DNA from: an uncultured Pelagibacteraceae bacterium
GTDB taxonomy: Bacteria > Pseudomonadota > Alphaproteobacteria > Pelagibacterales > Pelagibacteraceae
Length of the DNA stretch: 64,000 nucleotides
NCBI GenBank assembly: GCA_902529105.1
Contig: CABZUW010000001.1
Coordinates: 62,001-126,000 of the forward strand
Direction: 5' to 3'
Of the stretch, positions 24,540 to 31,824 are shown one piece after another. The notes beneath the pieces are model-generated. The model was not told the origin of the DNA. It did not search any database and saw only the letters and a list, made by a program, of their open reading frames with translations. A program made the translations under genes and the position numbers. Position 1 is the stretch's first letter. Each line of letters opens with the position of its first letter.

Positions 24540-24917
24540 ATGAAAAAATTAATATTAATTTTAACAAGTTTTATAATTATAAACACAGCGAATGCTGGAA
24601 GTTTAAGTAAAAAAGATACAGATAAAGCCTGGGATTGTGTTGGCATATATATGGCTAATTATTTTTTGCCATCAGGTGAAACATTCGAATATAGCATGAA
24701 GGAAAAATCTATGGCTTCTGTTAAAGTGTGGAAAACCTATGCTTTAGAGATTGGTATTAAAGAAAAAGACTGGGACGAAGGAACTAATAAAGCAGTTGAT
24801 AAACATTATGGCTCTAAATACAATAAAGAATTAACTGATAATTGTCATACTTTTTTAGAGGAAACTATTCCAAATGGTAAAGACCGTGTCGAAAAAGTTG
24901 TTCAAACCTTATATTAA
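24540..24917 (+). CDS. Exported small protein (125 aa), first of a tandem pair
   Basis: The first 19 residues (MKKLILILTSFIIINTANA) are a signal peptide with an ANA cleavage site. The mature region starts with Ser/Lys/Asp helices and has two cysteines (WDC near residue 32 and NCHTF near 107) likely to form a disulfide. It is homologous to the next gene: the pattern K.D..KA..C.G.Y, a central KV/KI..W/Y helix, GTN, and C..F....IP...D.VEK repeats in both. No known domain is recognised. Confidence 0.75.
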   Translation: MKKLILILTSFIIINTANAGSLSKKDTDKAWDCVGIYMANYFLPSGETFEYSMKEKSMASVKVWKTYALEIGIKEKDWDEGTNKAVDKHYGSKYNKELTDNCHTFLEETIPNGKDRVEKVVQTLY

Positions 24918-24919
24918 AA

Positions 24920-25297
24920 GTGAAGAAGATATTTTTAAGTTTGATAATCATTTTTTGCACTACTATTTCTTTCGCAGGAGGTCATATAACTAAAGAGGAC
25001 AAGGAAAAAGCTATAAAATGCTTGGGTCACTATACCTCAATATCATTTATACCTGCTAATGAAATTGAGGCTATCAGACTCGAATACGCTTTAGCCTCTT
25101 ACAAAATTGTAAGAGAATATCTATTAAATGAAAAAGTTAAAGGTGAAGAAATTAATAAAGGGACAAATGAAGAATTGGACAAATTAATTGGTAAACCATT
25201 TAACGAAGAAAGGAATGATAAATGTAATTTATTTATTTATGATTTGATACCAGGTTCTAAAGATCAAATCGAAAAACTAAGAGGAACATTAGAATAA
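24920..25297 (+). CDS. Exported small protein (125 aa), second of a tandem pair
   Basis: It starts at a GTG 2 bp after the previous stop. The signal peptide (KKIFLSLIIIFCTTISFAGG) is followed by a mature part homologous to its neighbour, with KEDKEKAIKCLGHY, GTNEELDKL and KCNLFIYDLIPGSKDQIEKL. The two cysteines are in matching places. The pair is a tandem duplication that has diverged well below half identity by eye. Periplasmic, function unknown. Confidence 0.75.
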   Translation: MKKIFLSLIIIFCTTISFAGGHITKEDKEKAIKCLGHYTSISFIPANEIEAIRLEYALASYKIVREYLLNEKVKGEEINKGTNEELDKLIGKPFNEERNDKCNLFIYDLIPGSKDQIEKLRGTLE

Positions 25298-25308
25298 TAG
25301 GAGAATAT

Positions 25309-25632
25309 ATGGCAAAATTTTATTTAATAGGTAAAATAAGTGGAGAATTAATGAAGAGAATGCAGAATGAACCAACAGCAGACAGATTTGCCTCTACAAA
25401 AAAGGCGACAGAAGCAGCTGGTTTAAAGCTTGTTTCTTACGAGTGGGTAAGAGGCAGATTTGATGTAATTTCTTGCGTTGAAGGAGAATACGAGCAAGCT
25501 GTTGCATTGAAAATAGCCTTTAAAAATTCAGGCCTTATGGATGATTTAATGGTTCATGAGGTAATTGATTATAATAAAGCTTTTAGTAACGCAGCAAATG
25601 CAGCTAACAGTGTGATTAAACCAGGAAAATAA
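25309..25632 (+). CDS. GYD-domain protein (107 aa)
   Basis: This is a small alpha/beta-barrel protein of the GYD family: FYLIGKISGELMKRM, then GLKLVSYEWVRGRFDVISCVEG and DLMVHEVIDYNKAF. The GRFDV segment takes the place of the GxYDxV core. Function of GYD proteins is not established. A second member lies at 48935-49252 (MKAYVMGNYTDKAF, GSYDFVVVIDL), so the genome has diverged paralogues. Confidence 0.8.
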   Translation: MAKFYLIGKISGELMKRMQNEPTADRFASTKKATEAAGLKLVSYEWVRGRFDVISCVEGEYEQAVALKIAFKNSGLMDDLMVHEVIDYNKAFSNAANAANSVIKPGK

Positions 25633-25650
25633 TATTGAAAGGAGATTAAG

Positions 25651-25959
25651 ATGGGAAAAGCATATGTTATAGCTCATCCAAAGGTAATAAATATGGATAA
25701 GTTCAAAACCGATTATGCATCAAAAGTTGATTCAACAATTGCTGCATTTGGAGGAAAGTTCTTAGTTAGAACACCAGATAAACTAGCAACTGAAGGTGAG
25801 CAAGGAACTCTTACAGTAGTTATCGAATTTGAGAGTAAAGAAAAAGCAATGGGATGGTACAATTCAGATGCTCATCAACAAATAGTTGGACACAGAAGGT
25901 CAAATACAGATGAAAAGAGTACTTTTGTAATAGCTGAAGAGTCTAGTACAATGAAATAA
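25651..25959 (+). CDS. DUF1330-family protein (102 aa)
   Basis: Matches the DUF1330 pattern: GKAYVIAHPKVINMDKF with YASKV, then GGKFLVRTPDKLATEGE and VVIEFESKEKAMGWYNSDAHQ. These are dimeric ferredoxin-like proteins of unknown activity. An AAAGGAG Shine-Dalgarno precedes the start. It is one of at least three candidates for this type of fold in the array. Confidence 0.85.
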   Translation: MGKAYVIAHPKVINMDKFKTDYASKVDSTIAAFGGKFLVRTPDKLATEGEQGTLTVVIEFESKEKAMGWYNSDAHQQIVGHRRSNTDEKSTFVIAEESSTMK

Positions 25960-25978
25960 AACAATAGGAGAATAAATA

Positions 25979-26299
25979 ATGTCAATAATAGAAAAATATA
26001 GTGGTGCGATTAAAAATAAAGATGAGTCAACTATGAATGATCTTTTGCACGATGATTTTAAATTTACAATGCATAAATCGGGTAATACTTTAGGAAAAAG
26101 TGACATAATTAAATGGGCTATGAGTGGTGACATAAAACAAGATAAATCAAGAGTGGTTTATGAAAATGATGAAGTCGGTGTTCACCATGCATTTGTAACT
26201 TTTGATGACGGTAATGTTGAAGCAGTGATGGCAGTTTATAGATATAAAGATGGAAAGATTATAAGTCTTGAGACTGGTGCCACTCCTATGCCAAAATAA
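25979..26299 (+). CDS. NTF2/SnoaL-like small protein (106 aa)
   Basis: The start IIEKYSGAIKNKDESTMNDLLHDDFKF and the middle GKSDIIKWAMSGD have the NTF2-like order of helix, strand and pocket loop, ending with AVYRYKDGKIISLETG. An AGGAG Shine-Dalgarno lies at 25967-25971. Its stop is immediately followed by the GTG of the TPR gene, so the two are coupled. Substrate unknown. Confidence 0.7.
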   Translation: MSIIEKYSGAIKNKDESTMNDLLHDDFKFTMHKSGNTLGKSDIIKWAMSGDIKQDKSRVVYENDEVGVHHAFVTFDDGNVEAVMAVYRYKDGKIISLETGATPMPK

Positions 26300-26851
26300 G
26301 TGAAAAAAATATTACTAACTATTACGTTCTTTTCTTTATCGTTTTTTTCGTATGCAAATGATCAATACGATGCACAATTAAATAATTTATTTAATCAATT
26401 AAAGAGCACGGGCAGCTCAATTGCTGCAAAGGAAATAGAAACTAAAATTTGGAAAATGTGGACCACGCATCCCTCTGAAGAAAGTCTTACAAACTTATTA
26501 GCTAAAGGTTCATACTATATGTCTCAAAACCAATTGACCTCAGCACATAATGTGTTTTCAAAAGCTATAGAATTAGATCCTAAATGGGCAGAGGCTTGGA
26601 ATAAAAGAGCGACAGTACTTTACTTGATGGGTAATTATGAGCTTTCTCAAAATGATATAGATGAAGTTTTAAAATTAGAGAAAAGACACTTTGGTGCTTT
26701 ATCTGGACAAGGAATGGTTCAAACAGCTCTAAAGAATTATCAAAAAGCGATAGACAGTTATGTTGAAGCTCATAAAGTTTATCCTGCTATGAAAACACCT
26801 TTAATCATGATAGAGAAATTGCAAGTTTTAATACAACAAGAAAGTATATGA
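26300..26851 (+). CDS. Exported TPR-repeat protein (183 aa)
   Basis: A GTG start directly abuts the previous stop. Residues 1-19 are a signal peptide ending SYA. The mature part has at least two TPR units (AHNVFSKAIELDPKWAEAW and KRATVLYLMGNYELSQNDID, with a third at ALKNYQKAIDSYVEAHKVYP). It is likely a periplasmic scaffold. No catalytic domain is seen. Confidence 0.85.
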   Translation: MKKILLTITFFSLSFFSYANDQYDAQLNNLFNQLKSTGSSIAAKEIETKIWKMWTTHPSEESLTNLLAKGSYYMSQNQLTSAHNVFSKAIELDPKWAEAWNKRATVLYLMGNYELSQNDIDEVLKLEKRHFGALSGQGMVQTALKNYQKAIDSYVEAHKVYPAMKTPLIMIEKLQVLIQQESI

Positions 26852-26857
26852 CATATA

Positions 26858-27073
26858 ATGAACCAATTACTTTTTTTTTGCATTATTTTAACTGCGTTTG
26901 ATTTATTTCTAATTGTATACGCACTAACAATTCCTCTTTATCCACAAAAATGGAGAGACAAAGTCAACAAAAAATACCAAAATGAAACAGCAACTGGTAT
27001 AACAATAATATTTGTAACTTTAGCTACTTGTTTTTCATGGATAATTTATTTTTATTTTAAAATTTTTATTTAA
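26858..27073 (+). CDS. Small membrane protein (71 aa)
   Basis: Two hydrophobic segments (LLFFCIILTAFDLFLIVYALT and GITIIFVTLATCFSWIIYFY) flank a charged loop with WRDKVNKKY. No family recognised. It is 6 bp after the TPR gene, so it probably belongs to the same transcript. Confidence 0.6.
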   Translation: MNQLLFFCIILTAFDLFLIVYALTIPLYPQKWRDKVNKKYQNETATGITIIFVTLATCFSWIIYFYFKIFI

Positions 27074-27088
27074 AGTTAAACTGATTTA

Positions 27089-27316
27089 ATGATCCCTAAA
27101 AAATTTTCAAATCTCGTATTTACACTAATTATGGGTTTTGGAATGAGTCTGCTAATGACTTTAATTATTACATATATCAATACTGGAATGGATAGTGAAT
27201 TTATTGATAGATTCTTAAAAGCCTGGTCAATAAGCTTTCCAATAGCAATAACGGCTATTTTAATTGTTGCTCCTGTTACAAGAAAATTTGTAGATAAAAT
27301 TACTAAATCATCTTAG
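27089..27316 (+). CDS. DUF2798-like small membrane protein (75 aa)
   Basis: The product has two transmembrane helices and the DUF2798 pattern: FTLIMGFGMSLLMTLIIT, FLKAWSISFPIAITAIL and VAPVTRKFVDKI. These are small inner-membrane proteins of unknown role. The gene is 15 bp after the previous small membrane gene. Confidence 0.75.
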   Translation: MIPKKFSNLVFTLIMGFGMSLLMTLIITYINTGMDSEFIDRFLKAWSISFPIAITAILIVAPVTRKFVDKITKSS

Positions 27317-27341
27317 AATGATTTTAAACTGATTTAAAAAA

Positions 27342-27587
27342 ATGTTTAAAATAATAATATTATACGAAGTGGTCTTTATAATATTTTGGAATGTTCTCTA
27401 TTTTGCTAATGGAGATTTCAATTCCTGGGTTGGCGATCAGTTTTTAGCAGCTTTATATACTTTCTTATCAACTATGGCTCTTGGACTTACAGTTGTCTAT
27501 ATAATTTATGTAACTGCAAAATTATCAGGCTTTTTAGATAAAATTAGAAGTACAAAAGACCCTAGAAGAGATATTGGTCACCAATAA
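27342..27587 (+). CDS. Small membrane protein (81 aa)
   Basis: Two hydrophobic helices (IIILYEVVFIIFWNVLYFANG and ALYTFLSTMALGLTVVYIIYV) and a basic tail. Family not recognised. It overlaps the opposing DUF952 gene by 26 bp at its 3' end. It ends the co-directional array that begins at 23523. Confidence 0.6.
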   Translation: MFKIIILYEVVFIIFWNVLYFANGDFNSWVGDQFLAALYTFLSTMALGLTVVYIIYVTAKLSGFLDKIRSTKDPRRDIGHQ

Positions 27588-27885
27588 TTTCTTTGCTGTC
27601 TATAACATTTTCTATTTGTAATTTTGAATATAAATGAGGAAACTTTTCATCGTTAGTTGATTTTTCCCAAATAAGATTATTTAAAGTATCCGTTTTTAAA
27701 ATTAATAAAACTAAATCTTTTTGATTTGAAAAGTATTTTTTTAAAGTTTGATTTACTTGTTCTCTATCTGATAAATGAATAAAGCCATCCTCGATATCTT
27801 TATTTGATCCATGCCAAGTTTTTTTTTCTTTAAAAAAATTCCATTCTTTTTTCGTGCAAATCTTATAAACATAGTCAATTCTCAT
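27562..27885 (-). CDS. DUF952-family protein (107 aa)
   Basis: The opening YVYKICTKKEWNFFKEKKTWHGS with DGFIHLSDREQVNQTLKKYF is the DUF952 signature, a small soluble family of unknown function related in fold to ADP-ribosyltransferase-like proteins by my memory. It starts 1 bp from the stop of the carboxymuconolactone-decarboxylase-like gene and is probably cotranscribed with it. Confidence 0.8.
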   Translation of the reverse strand: MRIDYVYKICTKKEWNFFKEKKTWHGSNKDIEDGFIHLSDREQVNQTLKKYFSNQKDLVLLILKTDTLNNLIWEKSTNDEKFPHLYSKLQIENVIDSKEIIGDQYLF

Positions 27886-28277
27886 TATTTAAATTTATTG
27901 TCTAATTCTACCTGATATCCTTCCACCAATCTATTTGCTTCATTTGCCATTCCTGTTACTGCTATCATTTCACTTAACATTTCTTTAGTAGCGCCCTTTT
28001 TCATAGCCGCAGCACTGTGAGATCTTATGCAGTATTCACATCCATTAGTCACAGATACAGCAACATAAATTAACTCCTTAGTCATTTCATCTAAGGCACC
28101 TTTCTTCATCACTTGTTTCATAGAACTCCAAGTTCTTTCAAGGGTGTCTGGATCATTGGCAATGTATTTCCAAAAGTTTGGAACATCTTCAATTTTCCTT
28201 GTAGTTTTAATGTCATCGAAAACTTCTTTTACTTTTCCCATTACTTCGTTTTCATTTATAGGTTTAAAGATTGTCAT
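27885..28277 (-). CDS. Carboxymuconolactone decarboxylase/AhpD-like protein (130 aa)
   Basis: A helical protein with the AhpD-type active site CEYCIRSH (CxxC followed by His) after ELIYVAVSVTNG. Members act as peroxidase or thiol reductase partners, or as decarboxylases. The redox-active CxxC favours the alkylhydroperoxidase branch. A Shine-Dalgarno AAAGGAGG is next to the start. It follows the HisN-like gene by 10 bp. Confidence 0.85.
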   Translation of the reverse strand: MTIFKPINENEVMGKVKEVFDDIKTTRKIEDVPNFWKYIANDPDTLERTWSSMKQVMKKGALDEMTKELIYVAVSVTNGCEYCIRSHSAAAMKKGATKEMLSEMIAVTGMANEANRLVEGYQVELDNKFK

Positions 28278-28287
28278 ATTCCTCCTT

Positions 28288-29091
28288 TTAAGACACTGTT
28301 TTAAGTAATTTAATCATTTGATTTTTATTTTTTTCGTTATTGGCAACAATAATTTTGCCACCATTTATTGGTTCATCACCTTTCCATGTTGAAACTTTTC
28401 CACCAGCAGCTCTGATAATGGGAATTAGTGGATGTATGTCCCAAATTTTATTACCACACTGAATAACTATATCTAATTTTCCCTCAGCCATATGTGAATA
28501 ACTTAAAGCATCAAAGCATGGAAACTGTAATAATTTTAATACTTTTGGTATTTTCATTTGTTTTTTTAAAGACAATACTCCATGAAATGCACCAGCTATT
28601 CTCGCTTTTTTGAATATAACTTTGTTATTTACTTTTATTTTTTTTCTTTTTCCATTTTCAAATTTATAAGCAATTTTATGATTAAAATTTATGTAATATT
28701 TTTTTAATAATGGAAAATTTGCTAACCCAATAATTGGTATTCCTTTATAATTAAGTGATATTAGATTACTCCAAGATGGGTTTCCAATAACATATGATCT
28801 AGTTCCATCAATTGGATCAATTACCCAAGAATATTCGCTTTTAGATATTTTTTTTCCAAATTCTTCTCCTATAATTTGATGTTCAGGAAATTTTTTTGTA
28901 ATTTTTGATCTTATAAACCTTTCAAATGCCTTGTCTGATGATGTGACTGGATCGTAACCTCTCCCTTTAAGTTTGTTAGTAACTTGAAAAGACTTGCTCA
29001 ATTTTTTGTTGTAAAATCTAGTTAATTCTTTAGCTAAATTATTGAGAAACTTGAAATAAGTTTTATAATTGAATTTTTTTATCTGTGGCAT
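28288..29091 (-). CDS. Inositol-monophosphatase-family phosphatase, HisN-like
   Basis: This 267-aa protein has the metal-binding motifs of the family: GEEFG, WVIDPIDGTRSY and WDIHPLIPIIRAAGG. Length and the SDKAFERFI block fit histidinol-phosphate phosphatases of the HisN type, though inositol-phosphate or other sugar phosphates cannot be excluded. No his operon is adjacent. It is divergent from the dioxygenase gene. Confidence 0.85.
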   Translation of the reverse strand: MPQIKKFNYKTYFKFLNNLAKELTRFYNKKLSKSFQVTNKLKGRGYDPVTSSDKAFERFIRSKITKKFPEHQIIGEEFGKKISKSEYSWVIDPIDGTRSYVIGNPSWSNLISLNYKGIPIIGLANFPLLKKYYINFNHKIAYKFENGKRKKIKVNNKVIFKKARIAGAFHGVLSLKKQMKIPKVLKLLQFPCFDALSYSHMAEGKLDIVIQCGNKIWDIHPLIPIIRAAGGKVSTWKGDEPINGGKIIVANNEKNKNQMIKLLKTVS

Positions 29092-29155
29092 GATAATCTT
29101 TTCTTACTATTTTATTTATCTTGATAAAAGTTAAATTTTAAATAATCCTATAATA

Positions 29156-30259
29156 ATGAAGATAGAATTAAATGAAAATAGGGTCCTCTTTAAAAACGGA
29201 TCTTCTTCTCAGGAGATACATCCATTCTGGTTAAGAGAAAGAGTTACAAATGAGGAGTATTTCGATAACAACACACAACAAAGAAAATTTGATCCAACTT
29301 TTTTAAAAACAGATGTTGAAATAAAAAATGCTAAAATAAATAATGATTTTCTAGAAATAAATTTTAACGATGGAGTAAATTTTAAGCTAGAAATTAATAA
29401 AATTATACAGGAATTTTCAAAAGATGATCTCTTAATTCAATCAATTAAAAAAGAAAAATGGGACTCAAATTTTAACAATATAGAAAAGTACAATTACTCT
29501 CAAAGCATGTTTGAAAGTAAAGAAATGTATGAACTTTTAATTAATTTTTATAAATATGGTTTTGTAATAATAAAGGATGTGCCAATAAATGATAATTTTA
29601 TTGTTAAATTTGCAAATTCTATTGGAAGTATAAGGAGAACAAACTTTGGAGAGTTTTTTAATGTAAAGTCGGTTCCAAATCCTAATGATCTTGCTTACAC
29701 ATCTTTGCCTTTAGCACCTCATACTGATAACCCTTATAGAAATCCAGTTCCATGTATTCAGCTTTTACACTGTATAACAAATGAAGTGAGTGGTGGTTTT
29801 TCAACATTAGTGGATGGATATACTGTTACTGAAGATTTAAAAAAAGAATTTAAAGATTATTACGATATTTTAACGAAAGTTAAAGTTAAGTTTAAATTTA
29901 TAGATAAAGATGTCGTATTAGAGGGGTGGTCTGAATTAATTAAATTAGATGAAAATAAAGAGTTTAAACAAGTTAAATTTAGTCCAAGATTAGACTTTGT
30001 TCCAATATTAGAAAAGAGTGAGTTAGATTTATATTATAAAGCAAGAAATAAAATTTCCTCAATGTATAATTCTAATAAATATAGAATTGAATTTAAATTA
30101 ATCCCTGGAGACATATTGATGATGGATAATTATAGACTATTACATGGTAGAACTGAATTCGATACAAATGAAGGAAGTAGGTTTCTTCAAGGTGCCTACA
30201 TTGATTTTGACAGCACTGAGGGAAAACTAAGACATCTTAAGAGAAAATTTAATTTTTGA
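29156..30259 (+). CDS. Gamma-butyrobetaine-hydroxylase-like 2-oxoglutarate dioxygenase
   Basis: This 367-aa protein has an N-terminal DUF971-like domain (HPFWLRERV) and a TauD/TfdA-type double-stranded beta-helix. Iron ligands are H189 and D191 (HTDNPYRNP) and H330 (LLHGRTEF), with R342 for 2-oxoglutarate. This matches the gamma-butyrobetaine / trimethyllysine hydroxylase family. In marine bacteria such enzymes may serve carnitine or methylamine-type compounds; the substrate is inferred only. It overlaps the following EamA gene by 4 bp. Confidence 0.85.
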   Translation: MKIELNENRVLFKNGSSSQEIHPFWLRERVTNEEYFDNNTQQRKFDPTFLKTDVEIKNAKINNDFLEINFNDGVNFKLEINKIIQEFSKDDLLIQSIKKEKWDSNFNNIEKYNYSQSMFESKEMYELLINFYKYGFVIIKDVPINDNFIVKFANSIGSIRRTNFGEFFNVKSVPNPNDLAYTSLPLAPHTDNPYRNPVPCIQLLHCITNEVSGGFSTLVDGYTVTEDLKKEFKDYYDILTKVKVKFKFIDKDVVLEGWSELIKLDENKEFKQVKFSPRLDFVPILEKSELDLYYKARNKISSMYNSNKYRIEFKLIPGDILMMDNYRLLHGRTEFDTNEGSRFLQGAYIDFDSTEGKLRHLKRKFNF

Positions 30260-31119
30260 CAATTAAAGACTCACTTATTGCATCTTTAGTCCCAATATTT
30301 TTAGGTTTTGGTTTCGTCATTGCAAAACCTGCTATGGATGACTTTCCTCCAATTCTCTTGATGGGATTAAGATTTACTTTTGCAGCATCAATTTTAATTT
30401 GGTGGTTTCCAATACCTAAAGGATATCTTTTAAAAATTTTTATAGCATCACTAGTAGCAAATACTATTCAGTACAGTGTCACTTATAGTGGATTAAATTT
30501 AATTGATGCGTCTGCTGCTGTTCTCTTGGTTCAAACAGAAGTTCCATTTGGAGTTTTATTTGCTTATTTCATGCTTAAAGAAAAACCAACTATTAGAAGT
30601 TTAATTGGAATATTTGTAGCTTTTATTGGAGTATATATTTTGATCGGCTCACCAAATTTGGATGGTAAATACTTAGGGATTTTTCTAACAATTTTAGGAT
30701 CAGGTATATGGGCTTTTGGTCAAGTTTTAGTTAAACCACTTAGCAAAGATTTAAATCCATTAACTTTGGTTGCTTGGTTAGCATTATTTTCTGGTCCAAT
30801 TCTAATTTTATTATCTAATTTTTTTGATGGGAATTCATTAAATTATATTAAATCTGCTAGCACAAATTCATGGATAATCGCAATTTATTTAGGTTTTTTT
30901 ATGCAGCCAATTACATATGGATGCTTTTATTACGTTTTAAAAAATAATCCAATTTATAAAGTATTACCCATAGTTACTATGGGTATCCCGTTAACAGGTT
31001 TATTAGCTGCAATTTTACTTCTTAAAGAAAATCCAACGACTGAGTTATACTTCGGAGGTTTAATAATTTTATTTGGTGTAATTTTAATTATTTATACAAA
31101 AAAAGAAAAAAATAATTAG
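30256..31119 (+). CDS. EamA-family (DMT) transporter
   Basis: A TTG start overlaps the stop of the dioxygenase gene; no ATG occurs in the next 25 codons. The 287-aa product has ten hydrophobic segments in two EamA repeats (PPILLMGLRFTFAASILIWW and the second one near IWAFGQVLVKPL). It probably exports or imports the dioxygenase's substrate or product, since translation is coupled. Substrate unknown. Confidence 0.85.
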   Translation: MTIKDSLIASLVPIFLGFGFVIAKPAMDDFPPILLMGLRFTFAASILIWWFPIPKGYLLKIFIASLVANTIQYSVTYSGLNLIDASAAVLLVQTEVPFGVLFAYFMLKEKPTIRSLIGIFVAFIGVYILIGSPNLDGKYLGIFLTILGSGIWAFGQVLVKPLSKDLNPLTLVAWLALFSGPILILLSNFFDGNSLNYIKSASTNSWIIAIYLGFFMQPITYGCFYYVLKNNPIYKVLPIVTMGIPLTGLLAAILLLKENPTTELYFGGLIILFGVILIIYTKKEKNN

Positions 31120-31823
31120 CCGAATTTTTGTAAAAATGGCAATATTTCTAAAAGGTAATAGCCTATAACTTGTAGTTGGTTCGTTATAATTAACAAACCT
31201 GTAATTAATAATAAACTTCCACCCACTCTATTTATTAAAACCATTTTTTGTTTTAAATTTTTTGAAACAAGCATAAATTTTTGAATTAAATATCCAGAGA
31301 ATATAAATGGTAAAGCTAAGCCTATAGAATAAAAACTCAAAAGCATAACACCTTTTGGAAGGCTGTCCGTTGTAGATGCATATATCAAAATCGAACCAAG
31401 AATAGGTCCTATACAAGGTGTCCATCCAAAAGCAAAGGCCATACCAATTAGAATAGGAGCAAAAAAGCCCTTGTTACCTGTTGATTGAATTCTTTTTTCG
31501 TAATTTAAAAACTTAATATTAATAATTCCAATAATATGTAACGAAAAAATTATAATAATTATCCCAGCAAAAATTCTTAATTCGAATGAATTTTTTAGAA
31601 GTAATTGACCTATAAATGATGCAGCTGCTCCAAAAATAATAAATACTAATGAAAACCCTAATGTGAATAATATGATAGGTAATAAGTTTATATTCTTTTT
31701 TTCTAGTATTTCATCCAAAGTACTACCTGATATATAGGCTATATAACCAGGAATAAGAGGTAAGACACATGGGGATAAAAAGCTAATTACACCAGCGCCT
31801 AAAGCAAAGAAAATTTCAAACAT
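31116..31823 (-). CDS. ccdA: Cytochrome c biogenesis / thiol-disulfide transmembrane protein CcdA
   Basis: The protein carries electrons across the inner membrane to periplasmic thioredoxin-like proteins. The start MFEIFFALGAGVISFLSPCVLPLIPGY has the first active cysteine, and GWTPCIGPILGSIL has the second, with six hydrophobic helices. I take ATG 31823, two bases after the ppc stop, rather than the more upstream in-frame codon at 31862. It converges on the EamA gene with a 4-bp overlap. Confidence 0.92.
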   Translation of the reverse strand: MFEIFFALGAGVISFLSPCVLPLIPGYIAYISGSTLDEILEKKNINLLPIILFTLGFSLVFIIFGAAASFIGQLLLKNSFELRIFAGIIIIIFSLHIIGIINIKFLNYEKRIQSTGNKGFFAPILIGMAFAFGWTPCIGPILGSILIYASTTDSLPKGVMLLSFYSIGLALPFIFSGYLIQKFMLVSKNLKQKMVLINRVGGSLLLITGLLIITNQLQVIGYYLLEILPFLQKFG

Positions 31824-31824
31824 A

